Part shown: positions 26,358-34,123 of the stretch, one piece after another
How the letters are laid out: the number at the start of each line of letters is the position of its first letter
Position numbering within the stretch: the first letter of the stretch is position 1
NCBI RefSeq assembly: GCF_007826885.1
Contig: NZ_ML675582.1
Span: 1 to 64,000, forward strand
DNA length: 64,000 nucleotides
Direction of reading: 5' to 3'
From: Candidatus Nitrosocosmicus arcticus
Lineage (GTDB): Archaea; Thermoproteota; Nitrososphaeria; Nitrososphaerales; Nitrososphaeraceae
The notes under the pieces: model-generated
Told to the model about the DNA's origin: nothing
The model's input: only the letters and a program-made list of their open reading frames with translations
Databases searched by the model: none
Translations under genes and position numbers: made by a program

Positions 26358-26660
26358 GTGATAGATAATAACAAACAATTCTTGTCACAACAATTATTGT
26401 GGATTGGTATATCCTTAGGAATAAGTCTTGCAATCTCGTTCTTGCTACCCTTCCCGTTATCTTTGCCAGTAATAATAGTAGTTTTCATTTTGCTTAGTTA
26501 TTACATTAGAAACAGAGCCATGAAGAAGATGGGCATGGCAGGCTCTGTATTTGGTGGAAATGGTAGTTCCGTGAGCTATTATTGCATGAGCTGTGGAACA
26601 AAACATAATCAATCCTCATGTCCAAAATGCGGATCCAAAATGAAGAGAGTAGGATCGTAG
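26358..26660 (+). CDS. Membrane protein with C-terminal zinc ribbon
   Basis: A 100-residue protein. Residues 10-48 form two close membrane segments (LLWIGISLGISLAISFLLPF, then VIIVVFILLSYYI). The tail carries a rubredoxin-like zinc ribbon (CMSCGTKH near 77-84, CPKCGSKM near 89-96), presumably in the cytoplasm. The GTG start at 26358 fits the TATA box 30 bp upstream. Function unknown. It is followed 18 bp later by the Toprim gene. Confidence 0.7.
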   Translation: MIDNNKQFLSQQLLWIGISLGISLAISFLLPFPLSLPVIIVVFILLSYYIRNRAMKKMGMAGSVFGGNGSSVSYYCMSCGTKHNQSSCPKCGSKMKRVGS

Positions 26661-26678
26661 TTAAAATAGAATGGAGTC

Positions 26679-27074
26679 ATGGATAAAACCCATCGCCTAG
26701 AGAAAATTAGAGAATTAAGAGAATTTATAAATCAGATTAACAACGAATCCACCAAAGATTCATTGATTTTGGTAGAAGGTAAAAGAGATTTGGAAGCATT
26801 ATCATATTTGGGCTGTGCTGGAAACATACGAATCTATCATAATTATAAGAATATTATTGATTTGGTAGATGATTTCAGAACTAAATATAAGAAATTAATT
26901 TTGCTTTTAGATTTGGATCATAGTGGTGAAAGAATGACTAGTAAAATTTCCCATTTATTAAATCAAAGGTATATAGACAATTATTACAGGAATAAAATAA
27001 TAAAAATTACACAAGGGAAAATACGGACCGTTGAGGAATTAAAATCGTTCTACAACAGTATGTTGGATAATTAA
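26679..27074 (+). CDS. Small Toprim-domain protein
   Basis: A 131-residue protein in which residues 27-105 form a Toprim fold: the acidic motif LILVEGKRDLEALSYLG near 30-46 and the DxD motif LILLLDLDHSGERMT near 72-86. Toprim domains occur in primases, topoisomerases and RNase M5-type nucleases. Short archaeal versions like this are uncharacterised. It sits 145 bp upstream of dnaG, whose product has its own Toprim domain, so a role in RNA or primer processing is conceivable. Confidence 0.78.
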   Translation: MDKTHRLEKIRELREFINQINNESTKDSLILVEGKRDLEALSYLGCAGNIRIYHNYKNIIDLVDDFRTKYKKLILLLDLDHSGERMTSKISHLLNQRYIDNYYRNKIIKITQGKIRTVEELKSFYNSMLDN

Positions 27075-27142
27075 GAAAAACAAAGATTTCATCTTATAAT
27101 TTCAATGTTAATACGATATAGACAATATAAACATTTGAAAGT

Positions 27143-27152
27143 GTATATAAAA
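27143..27152 (+). promoter_or_regulatory. Strong TATA box upstream of dnaG
   Basis: The sequence gtgtatataaaagcgg (27141-27156) contains a near-consensus archaeal TATA box with purines just upstream as a possible TFB-recognition element. Transcription would begin near 27177, giving a leader of about 40 bp before the dnaG ATG at 27220. Confidence 0.5.
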
Positions 27153-27219
27153 GCGGAAAAATTTTAAAACAAAAAACTTAATCAAGGTAAGCCATTATAG
27201 ATATGATAATCAGTGAAAT

Positions 27220-28596
27220 ATGACAAATAAAATTAATAATGAAATAATAAGAATGCCAAATACGGGTATTGTAAAATATCATGTCAAGTTAAAATTCGAT
27301 GTTGATGGACTGGTCGAGAAGGCCGACATTATTGGCGCAATATTTGGTCAAACTGAGGGTTTGTTAGGCCCAGAGATGAACTTAAACGAACTACAGAAGG
27401 TTTCAAAAGTTGGTAGAATTGAAGTAAACGTGGATACAAAGTCCAACTCAGCACGAGGAGACGCCTTGATTCCCATGAGTACCGATATCTCTACTGCTGC
27501 TTTAATTGCTGCGGCTATTGAAAGCATTGATAAAGTAGGACCTTTCCAGGCAAAATTTTCTTTGGTTGGAATTGATGATATTAGAGCGATAAAGAAGAAA
27601 GTAATAGTTGACAGGGCCAAAAAAATTGTTCAAGAATGGGCCACCAAAACCATTAGCGAAGGAGAAGAAATGTTAAAGGATGTGTACGATGCCAGCAAAC
27701 CAGGCAGATTAACAACATTTGGAAAGGCACAACTAGCATGTGGGGTCGGTGTTTTTGACAGCGATTGGATAATACTTGTAGAGGGTCGTGCGGATGTTAT
27801 TAATCTCTTAAGAGCGGGATATGATAATTCAATCGCGATCGAAGGTGCAAAAATTGACGAGACTATTTTAAAATTGACACAAGGTAAAAAGACTGTTGCA
27901 TTTATTGATGGCGATCGCGCTGGAGATTTGATACTAAAGGAGTTACAAGGGCTGGTAGATATAGAAAAAGTATACAGAGCTCCTGCAGGAAGAGAGGTAG
28001 AGGAGTGCACTCCACTGGAGATTTCAGAAATTCTGAAGGACGTTGAACAACTTATGATAGACAAAATCAACGACACTAACGCCGTCCCATCGAATGTACA
28101 ACAGATCAGGAACCCACGTAGAGTTGATAATAACCAGAATCAGTCAAATAATCAAGACCAAAATAGTACATTCCCATTTAATAGGGATTTTTCAAATCAA
28201 AGCTTAAACAAGCATGATAATTATGATAATATCAATCAAAGGCAAAGCCCAGATAATATGACTTCTAAAGAAGATGAAGAAGTTATTTCCACTGTGAAGC
28301 AAGTATTTCAGGAAATAAATGAAACTTTAGATGCAATGGTTTTCGATAAGTCAATGAGAAAGATAGTTAAAATTCCCGTATCTGAAATAATGAAGAAAAT
28401 ATCTGAGCTAAAGGACGGAAATTTACTGATATTAGACGGCATAGTTACTCCTAGGCTCGTTGAGGCTGCAAATAAATCGGGTATAAAGTACATAATAGGT
28501 CATAGAACCAGCAATTTGAAAAAGTTAACCCCGGATGTCCGTGTCCAAACATTTTCAGATATGGGTTTAATTAGTCAGCCTATCAGCAGCAGATAA
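27220..28596 (+). CDS. dnaG: Archaeal DnaG protein (primase homolog, exosome subunit)
   Basis: A 458-residue protein. The N-terminal archaeal DnaG domain (VKYHVKLKFDVDGLVEKADI near 18-37, then FGQTEGLLGPEMNL) leads into the Toprim domain (ILVEGRADVINLLRAGYDN near 187-205, FIDGDRAGDLILKEL near 227-241). An Asn/Gln-rich linker (about 295-345) joins a C-terminal domain (KKISELKDGNLLILDG). In archaea DnaG mainly serves as an RNA-exosome subunit that helps select poly(A)-rich RNA. A primase role is debated. The ribK gene follows within 7 bp. Confidence 0.95.
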   Translation: MTNKINNEIIRMPNTGIVKYHVKLKFDVDGLVEKADIIGAIFGQTEGLLGPEMNLNELQKVSKVGRIEVNVDTKSNSARGDALIPMSTDISTAALIAAAIESIDKVGPFQAKFSLVGIDDIRAIKKKVIVDRAKKIVQEWATKTISEGEEMLKDVYDASKPGRLTTFGKAQLACGVGVFDSDWIILVEGRADVINLLRAGYDNSIAIEGAKIDETILKLTQGKKTVAFIDGDRAGDLILKELQGLVDIEKVYRAPAGREVEECTPLEISEILKDVEQLMIDKINDTNAVPSNVQQIRNPRRVDNNQNQSNNQDQNSTFPFNRDFSNQSLNKHDNYDNINQRQSPDNMTSKEDEEVISTVKQVFQEINETLDAMVFDKSMRKIVKIPVSEIMKKISELKDGNLLILDGIVTPRLVEAANKSGIKYIIGHRTSNLKKLTPDVRVQTFSDMGLISQPISSR

Positions 28597-28602
28597 TGGC
28601 AT

Positions 28603-29361
28603 ATGATGGTTAAAGACCACTCAAACTTTAACTATTTTCATTTTCTAGTTCTGATTCATTTGCTGTCAAATGGAGGTAAGGACATTTATTTAGAAATTAC
28701 GAGTACACAAATAAGTCGTTTAATTAATAGATCCCAACAAACAGCATCGAAGTTACTGATCGACCTAGAGAAAGAAAACCTAATAGAAAGAGTAAAGAAC
28801 AAAAAGAAGTTTGGAATGAAACTGACAGGAACCGGTTTCGAAATATTACAGAATATTTATAATTTATTAAAAACATCTATGGAGAAATCCCATACTAAGC
28901 CTGTGCTTTTTAAGGGGAAGATCGTTACAGGAATGGGAGAGGGCGCCTATTATATGTCCCTAGATGGATACAAGAAACAGTTCCACCATAAATTGGGTTA
29001 TGAGCCATTTCCTGGAACGCTTAATGTAAAGATCGAGGATAAGAACTACGTAAATTCAAGAAAAGATTTGATAAATTACCCCTCTATTTACATTGACGGG
29101 TTCAAAAATTCAGATAGAACTTTTGGCTGGGTGAGATGCTATCCTGCCTCGATAGCTCAAGAATCCAAATTCTCTAGTGAGTGGATCGAATCGCAACTAC
29201 CTGATCCTTCAACTGATGTTCACGTTCTTTTATTGGAAAGGACCCATCATAACAACAACCTAATAGAGGTCATTGGCCCTTTGAACATAAAAGAATCATC
29301 CAATCTCAAAAATGGAGATAATGTAGTAATAAAGATTAAAGAGTCTGCGCGAAACACTTAA
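28603..29361 (+). CDS. ribK: CTP-dependent riboflavin kinase with winged-helix domain
   Basis: Archaeal RibK phosphorylates riboflavin to FMN using CTP. Here 252 residues contain an N-terminal winged helix (ISRLINRSQQTASKLLIDLE near 37-56, ERVKNKKKFGMKLTGTGFEI) and the C-terminal kinase domain (KGKIVTGMGEGAYYMSLDGY near 104-123, LGYEPFPGTLNVKI near 131-144, GWVRCYPASI near 175-184, VHVLLLERTHH). The HTH fusion suggests the enzyme may also regulate riboflavin genes, as found for related fusions (RbkR). The stop overlaps by 4 bp with that of the convergent FAD synthase gene, the next enzyme in the pathway. Confidence 0.92.
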   Translation: MMVKDHSNFNYFHFLVLIHLLSNGGKDIYLEITSTQISRLINRSQQTASKLLIDLEKENLIERVKNKKKFGMKLTGTGFEILQNIYNLLKTSMEKSHTKPVLFKGKIVTGMGEGAYYMSLDGYKKQFHHKLGYEPFPGTLNVKIEDKNYVNSRKDLINYPSIYIDGFKNSDRTFGWVRCYPASIAQESKFSSEWIESQLPDPSTDVHVLLLERTHHNNNLIEVIGPLNIKESSNLKNGDNVVIKIKESARNT

Positions 29362-30113
29362 AGATCATAAAAAGAGTTTCCCAGTTCGCTTTTAATTAAA
29401 GAACTTTTGAGTTCTGGAATTGGGGAAGACAATCTGACAACATCTAGATTCAAGCCTCGATCAAAACAGTTCTTTTTCATTGCTATTTCATCATGAATTT
29501 GATCATACCCTAAAGCGATCACGTCTGGCCTCACGAATTCAACCGTATCATATATTGATTTTTTTCTTCCAATGACGGCTTTATCTACAAATTTTATAGA
29601 TGAAACTAACTCTAACCTGCTTTTTTCATCATGGTAAATCTTGCGATTTTTTTTCAAGTTGCTAACTGTGGAGTCAGTTGCAACTACAATAATTAGGACA
29701 TCCCCTAATAATTTTGCAGATTTTAATGTATGAATATGGCCAACATGAAGTAGATCAAACACCCCGCCCACAAGCACAACTTTGATCTTTGCACGACCCA
29801 AGTTCGTAAGTGTGCAAGTCATATTGCTAAAGCTTTTTTTAGAATCTGGTTTATCGTGTTTTGTAACTATTAATCCAAGCTTTTCAAGTTCTGCTAGTTG
29901 ATTTTTGTAGATAGTCACATCGAGTTCCAATTTTTTCATTAAATCGGGCAATATGGGAATAGGAAGTCGGTTATCAACCAAATTATTGCTATATATTGAA
30001 CATAGTAGGAACCGTTGTATTGAGTTCATTAAATTTGATTTACCATGAACTTTCACCGTATATAATTTTACAGCCCGTAATCGATCGGTTCGCAGAATAA
30101 TAAAATTCAGCAT
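29358..30113 (-). CDS. ribL: FAD synthase with N-terminal winged helix
   Basis: A 251-residue protein. Residues 110-250 form a nucleotidyltransferase of the RibL type, which adenylates FMN to FAD: VVLVGGVFDLLHVGHIHTLK near 114-133 with the HxGH motif, VATDSTVSNLKKNR near 144-157, the conserved RLELVSSIKFVDKAV and RPDVIALGYDQ near 196-206. Residues 15-105 look like a winged helix (DVTIYKNQLAELEKLGLIVT). Archaeal RibL is usually about 150 residues, so the fused DNA-binding domain is extra. It mirrors the HTH on RibK, the convergent neighbour making its substrate. CDP-glycerol-type cytidylyltransferase is a less likely alternative. Confidence 0.85.
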   Translation of the reverse strand: MLNFIILRTDRLRAVKLYTVKVHGKSNLMNSIQRFLLCSIYSNNLVDNRLPIPILPDLMKKLELDVTIYKNQLAELEKLGLIVTKHDKPDSKKSFSNMTCTLTNLGRAKIKVVLVGGVFDLLHVGHIHTLKSAKLLGDVLIIVVATDSTVSNLKKNRKIYHDEKSRLELVSSIKFVDKAVIGRKKSIYDTVEFVRPDVIALGYDQIHDEIAMKKNCFDRGLNLDVVRLSSPIPELKSSLIKSELGNSFYDL

Positions 30114-30125
30114 CTAGAGAAATAT

Positions 30126-30184
30126 CTTAGCAAATATGGAGATTCAAATCCAATATTGCTAAGAATGTGCTATAATGGTAGCAC
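30126..30184. promoter_or_regulatory. Two adjacent inverted repeats between ribL and adh
   Basis: The first repeat (30126-30163) pairs CTTAGCAA with TTGCTAAG around an AT-rich centre. The second (30167-30184) pairs GTGCTA with TAGCAC across a 6-bp spacer. Both lie just upstream of ribL on a spacer shared by two divergent genes, where an operator would be expected. The rest of the 361-bp gap to the adh ATG shows no gene. A TATA-like aattaatatattc near 30406-30418 may serve the adh gene. Confidence 0.4.
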
Positions 30185-30474
30185 AAACCTTTATTGCAGT
30201 AACCTAAAGTGCCGACCAGTAAAGTGAGTATTATTGCAATGATTGTTTACTTGAATCCTATTTGCATCGAATGATCAGGTTAAAAAAACATCGACAATAT
30301 GCATTCTATCAAAGGTTTGATGTCTCAGTACTCATAATCTTCGTCACCATGTAATTTCAGACGGCTCTTCGACGTCATCATTGACATCAATAGTTGTGGA
30401 ATCTGAATTAATATATTCTTTTGAATACATTTTCGTTAGCAAAGATAATTAAACATGGGGACCTTGATTTTGAT

Positions 30475-31545
30475 ATGAAAGGGGCTCAAATTATTAAAAC
30501 AAATGAACCATTAGTAATTAACGAAGTAGAAAAACCCAAACCTGAAGGGAATCAAGTTTTGGTCAGAGTCGTTGCGTCTGGCGTATGTCATAGCGACCTT
30601 CATTTATGGGAGGGCGGATATGTTGGACTTAAAGGCGTCTTTATGAAGGTTGAGGACAGAGGGGTTAAGTTTCCTCTTATACCCGGCCACGAAATATCTG
30701 GAACAATAGAAGAAGCAGGTAGCAGTGTAACTAAGTTTAATGTTGGTGACAGGGTATTAGTTTATCCATGGCTGGGTGAAGAAACCTGTCCCGCCTGCTT
30801 ATCTGGTGAACAAAATCTTTGTGATAGTCCAAGAACCCTTGGAATTTATCAAAATGGCGGATATGCTCAATATGTTTTGATCCCAGATTCAAAGTTTTTG
30901 ATAAAACTTGATCGTCTTGAGTTTGATTCAGCTTCTTCACTGGCCTGCTCCGGGTTGACAGCATACAATGCAGTAAAAAAAGCAAAGCCAATTCCCGGGT
31001 TAGAAGATAAGCATAACATTGTAATAGTAGGTGCAGGTGGACTAGGGCTTATGGCTGTGCAGGTCGCTAACGCTATATCCAAATCAAGAATAACTGTTAT
31101 CGATGTCAATGACCAAAAATTGGCAGAGGCTAAAAAGCTTGGTGCAGATAATATTATCAACACCAAAGAGAAGCAAGATGTAGTAAAAGAGGTCAAAGAT
31201 CTTACCGATGGTTCTGGAACAGATGTCGTCATAGACTTTGTAAATAACAACATCACGTCTGTAAACTCATTTAATATGCTGCGAAAGCGTGGTAGGATGA
31301 TTATGGTTGGACTATTTGGCGGATCAATGGAATTGAATTTACCAATGATTCCATTGCGAGGATATACATTGACGGGAGCTTACACCGGAACTTTTCAAGA
31401 TTTGACAGAATTAGTGGACCTTGCATCCAGCGGAAAGGTACGCACAGTCTTAGATAGAAGATTCTCTCTCGACCAGGTAAATGAAGCCTTAAACGATTTG
31501 AAGAATGGTAAAATCATTGGTCGTGCCATAATAAATCCCAATTAA
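30475..31545 (+). CDS. Zinc-dependent alcohol dehydrogenase (Sulfolobus ADH type)
   Basis: A medium-chain NAD(P)-dependent dehydrogenase of about 356 residues from the ATG at 30475. The frame extends to a TTG at 30421, but the domain starts at the ATG (MKGAQIIKT). Catalytic zinc ligands are in ASGVCHSDLH and IPGHEISG. The structural zinc site reads GEETCPACLSGEQNLC, with Glu in place of the first Cys, as in the well-studied Sulfolobus solfataricus enzyme. The cofactor domain has IVGAGGLGLMAVQ followed by DVNDQKL, where Asp favours NAD. Substrate unknown. Monocistronic. Confidence 0.9.
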   Translation: MKGAQIIKTNEPLVINEVEKPKPEGNQVLVRVVASGVCHSDLHLWEGGYVGLKGVFMKVEDRGVKFPLIPGHEISGTIEEAGSSVTKFNVGDRVLVYPWLGEETCPACLSGEQNLCDSPRTLGIYQNGGYAQYVLIPDSKFLIKLDRLEFDSASSLACSGLTAYNAVKKAKPIPGLEDKHNIVIVGAGGLGLMAVQVANAISKSRITVIDVNDQKLAEAKKLGADNIINTKEKQDVVKEVKDLTDGSGTDVVIDFVNNNITSVNSFNMLRKRGRMIMVGLFGGSMELNLPMIPLRGYTLTGAYTGTFQDLTELVDLASSGKVRTVLDRRFSLDQVNEALNDLKNGKIIGRAIINPN

Positions 31546-31569
31546 TGAGTAAAAATTTATTAGTTTGTA

Positions 31570-31731
31570 TCCCGCGAGCAGGATTTACTCCAAAAAATAA
31601 TCTCTCATTTTTTGATTGAGCCTGCGACTCTTCGGTTACTGTTGAATGTAAGCCTGATAGGCTGATGTACGATTAGCAATAATCTGCCAACAACTACAGC
31701 CGAAAGCTCTACCAGGCTGAGCTACCGCGGG
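31570..31731 (-). tRNA. tRNA-Tyr (GTA) with two introns
   Basis: Read on the minus strand, acceptor stem CCCGCGG (31731-31725) pairs with TCGCGGG (31577-31571), including the C1-G72 pair typical of archaeal tRNA-Tyr, with discriminator A at 31570. Anticodon GTA is at 31697-31695. A 57-bp insertion (31637-31693) follows G37, the canonical intron site. A second insertion of about 31 bp (near 31585-31615) splits the T loop. Its ends flank a perfect 8-bp hairpin (CAAAAAAT/ATTTTTTG), as in bulge-helix-bulge introns. With both removed, a normal 74-base tRNA remains with T arm GCAGG-CTCAAAT-CCTGC. Confidence 0.93.
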
Positions 31732-31822
31732 ATATTTAGTTTTTAAAAGTATTGATATATAATCTAATCGTAAAGCCATAAATCAATGATTATATAGCGT
31801 TTTTTTTCAATAAAATATCTTA

Positions 31823-32275
31823 ATGAATCTGGATTTTGCCCACAATAAAGTAATATTCATAATTCTTTTATCTATTGGATTTACTTTGGCGATGTACTGG
31901 GTATTAAGCTACTCAATAAGTCAGCCCAACTCTACTTCTGGAAGACTTATACCAGAAGAAGCTTATATCATAATTCTACACGATGTATTTAATCAATCTT
32001 TAGATCATTTGAGGAATATTACTTTTGAAGATCTTGATGGGAAATTTACAGCGAAATATGTAATGGTAAAAGCTGATGGGACCATATATCAAGCAGATCA
32101 AGAAACTCACGAATTAGGTAAAATACTAGGCAATACCGCTGAACCCCTAACTGGTGGTATCCATTATGGCTGGGAAATTACGGCAAATAATACAAATTAT
32201 TATATCGATTCTACAAGTGGTCAGATGATCTCTTACCCAGAAATATCCAATCAGAATCAGAATTCAGATTCTTGA
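31823..32275 (+). CDS. Membrane-anchored exported protein, possibly PepSY-like
   Basis: A 150-residue protein with one N-terminal membrane segment (IIFIILLSIGFTLAMYWVL-like, residues 10-29) and an extracytoplasmic part of about 120 residues. The repeated pattern of a strand plus Asp-Gly turn (AKYVMVKADGTIYQAD near 73-88) and the ending YYIDSTSGQMISYP resemble a PepSY-type domain, as in secreted inhibitor-like proteins. Similarity is weak. The last 19 bp overlap the end of the convergent HemB-like gene. Confidence 0.6.
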   Translation: MNLDFAHNKVIFIILLSIGFTLAMYWVLSYSISQPNSTSGRLIPEEAYIIILHDVFNQSLDHLRNITFEDLDGKFTAKYVMVKADGTIYQADQETHELGKILGNTAEPLTGGIHYGWEITANNTNYYIDSTSGQMISYPEISNQNQNSDS

Positions 32276-33303
32276 TATAGACGTTTATCAAATTCATCAA
32301 GTAAATCGAGCATTAAATAAGAAATTATTTTATCGGCACCAGCCCTTTTTAAACTTTTGAAATATAGAATTATCCATTCACGCTGGTCAATCGGGTCTAT
32401 TTTTGAACCTGCTTTTAACAACGCATACTCGCCTGAGACATTTTGAACCACCAAAGGGACGTCTATTAGATTTTTAGTCAATCTTACCAGATCCATATAC
32501 CATAACGAAGGTTTTATCATTACCCAGTCTGAACCCTCCTGTACATCATGCAAAATTTCTCGTATTGACTCCCTAGGATTATTGAAATTACTTTGGTAGC
32601 TTGATTTATCTATAAAGTTAGGATTAAGATAATTATAATTACGAAACGGCGAGTATAAACAAGAATTTTGTTTAGCGGAATAACCCATAATTTTGACTTT
32701 TTTGAACCCATTCCGGTCTAACAGATTTGAAAGGTACAAGATTTGACCATCCATCATGGATGATGGGGCTATAAAATCGGCTCCACTCTCGCAGTGACTT
32801 AAAGAAATCTTTCCCAGGATATTTAGAGTCTTGTCATTATCTATCCTTATTCCACGCTCTTGTTGTTTAGCAGTATCTACGTATCCATTTGTCACACCAC
32901 AGTGACCGGTTATGTTGTATTGGCATATACATACGTCTGATAGTATGTTTAATTTCTTATCAAAAGTTTTTTTTATCGTTTGGATCGCCCGTTGGATCAC
33001 ACCAGTCTTATTAAAAGCTTCACTACCCAAGCTGTTTCTTTTTTTTGGAATCCCAAATAACAACAAATTGGAGATTTTTAGCTTAGCCAACTCTTCAACC
33101 CTATTGGTTAAATTCTTTGAAAATATCTTTGAGTTATTCATATATCCAGAATTTAAGCTTTGATTGTAGGCGTGTTCGTCTTCATAAACGAATACTGGAA
33201 AAATTAGATCATCCTGTATACGTTCAAGAAATGTCAATAGATTTTTAATAAGTGGGTCAAATGATATAATAAATCTAACTGCAAGGGAGAGAATAGATAG
33301 CAT
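32257..33303 (-). CDS. Divergent porphobilinogen synthase (HemB-like)
   Basis: Porphobilinogen synthase condenses two 5-aminolevulinates into a pyrrole. In this 348-residue protein the core is recognisable: LIFPVFVYED near 33-42, LLLFGIPKKRNSLGSEAF near 80-97, the three zinc-type cysteines in SDVCICQYNITGHCG near 122-136, FIAPSSMMDGQI near 176-187, the two Schiff-base lysines in GYSAKQNS and VMIKPSLWYMD, and VSGEYAL. Surrounding residues differ from typical HemB (YSAKQNSCLYSPFRNY instead of the usual YSAKxASxFYGPFR), and the usual arginine-rich N-terminal arm (RxRRLR) is missing. It overlaps the GNAT gene by 29 bp, far from any other haem gene. It may be a true HemB or a paralog that condenses other aminoketones. 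Confidence 0.8.
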   Translation of the reverse strand: MLSILSLAVRFIISFDPLIKNLLTFLERIQDDLIFPVFVYEDEHAYNQSLNSGYMNNSKIFSKNLTNRVEELAKLKISNLLLFGIPKKRNSLGSEAFNKTGVIQRAIQTIKKTFDKKLNILSDVCICQYNITGHCGVTNGYVDTAKQQERGIRIDNDKTLNILGKISLSHCESGADFIAPSSMMDGQILYLSNLLDRNGFKKVKIMGYSAKQNSCLYSPFRNYNYLNPNFIDKSSYQSNFNNPRESIREILHDVQEGSDWVMIKPSLWYMDLVRLTKNLIDVPLVVQNVSGEYALLKAGSKIDPIDQREWIILYFKSLKRAGADKIISYLMLDLLDEFDKRLYQESEF

Positions 33304-34123
33304 TAGTATAAACTTTTTTGAAATGTCGTCTTTGATAAAATCCTAGTTTGTGGTCACTATGCAGTGCCTGAAGTCCTATAAGATCAAACCCATTTATTTG
33401 GGCATAATTTATTGCATAATCTATGATGCTCGAAGCGATGCCCTTATTTCTATGCCTCTGATCGGTACCTAAACAGTACACGCCCAGGGCTTCATTTGTT
33501 GGAAAAAGCAAGCAACATCCTATTGGTTTTAAATTTTGCCTGGTTCTAGTATAGTCCGATTTTTGTTTATACAAAATAAATTTACTGTCTCTAAAATTCT
33601 CTTTTTGAAGAATAGCCCGTATAGGAGCTCTTTTTTCCATGTTGATCCCAAATGCCGACGAATAAACATTTAGCCAATCATCTAATTCATCGGTGAAGCT
33701 GACCAACTCATATGTTTCTCTTTTAGAGAGTGGTTTTTGTAATTCAAATTCATTTAGTGGAAAAGGTTTTTGATCTTTAACGACATTGACTAATCCGTTC
33801 AATTTATCAATTCCTCTTAAGCCGTTCTTTTCAAGTATTGATTTAAAGGATGAAAAGTTATCATCGATATGGACATAAGCATCAATTACTTGTTGTTTGG
33901 AAACTTCTTTTAGTTTTGATATAATTGATGATATTTTCCGCTCATTCCTATTAGAGACCCCGATTACATTTGTTAAAATGACTCGGTTAAGAAAATAGTC
34001 GCCTTTTAGATCTCGGTTAGATAAAACATGGAAGGAATTCTTTAAGTCGATTGTATTATTACTCCAATTCTTACAGAATTCAAGTTCATTCGATTTCAGT
34101 TTCTCAATGATACTGCAATCCAA
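33275..34123 (-). CDS. GNAT-family N-acetyltransferase
   Basis: A 282-residue protein. The C-terminal half carries a GNAT domain with the acetyl-CoA loop in GTDQRHRNKGIASSIIDYAI near 219-238, preceded by a strand (GCCLLFPTNEALGVYCLG) and followed by LIGLQALHSDHKLGFYQR near 248-265. The N-terminal 140 residues form a separate, unrecognised alpha/beta region, perhaps a second degenerate GNAT half. It overlaps the CysRS-like gene by 20 bp upstream and the HemB-like gene by 29 bp downstream, so all three are likely made together. The substrate is unknown. A small amine from the same pathway is plausible. Confidence 0.8.
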   Translation of the reverse strand: MDCSIIEKLKSNELEFCKNWSNNTIDLKNSFHVLSNRDLKGDYFLNRVILTNVIGVSNRNERKISSIISKLKEVSKQQVIDAYVHIDDNFSSFKSILEKNGLRGIDKLNGLVNVVKDQKPFPLNEFELQKPLSKRETYELVSFTDELDDWLNVYSSAFGINMEKRAPIRAILQKENFRDSKFILYKQKSDYTRTRQNLKPIGCCLLFPTNEALGVYCLGTDQRHRNKGIASSIIDYAINYAQINGFDLIGLQALHSDHKLGFYQRRHFKKVYTNAIYSLPCS

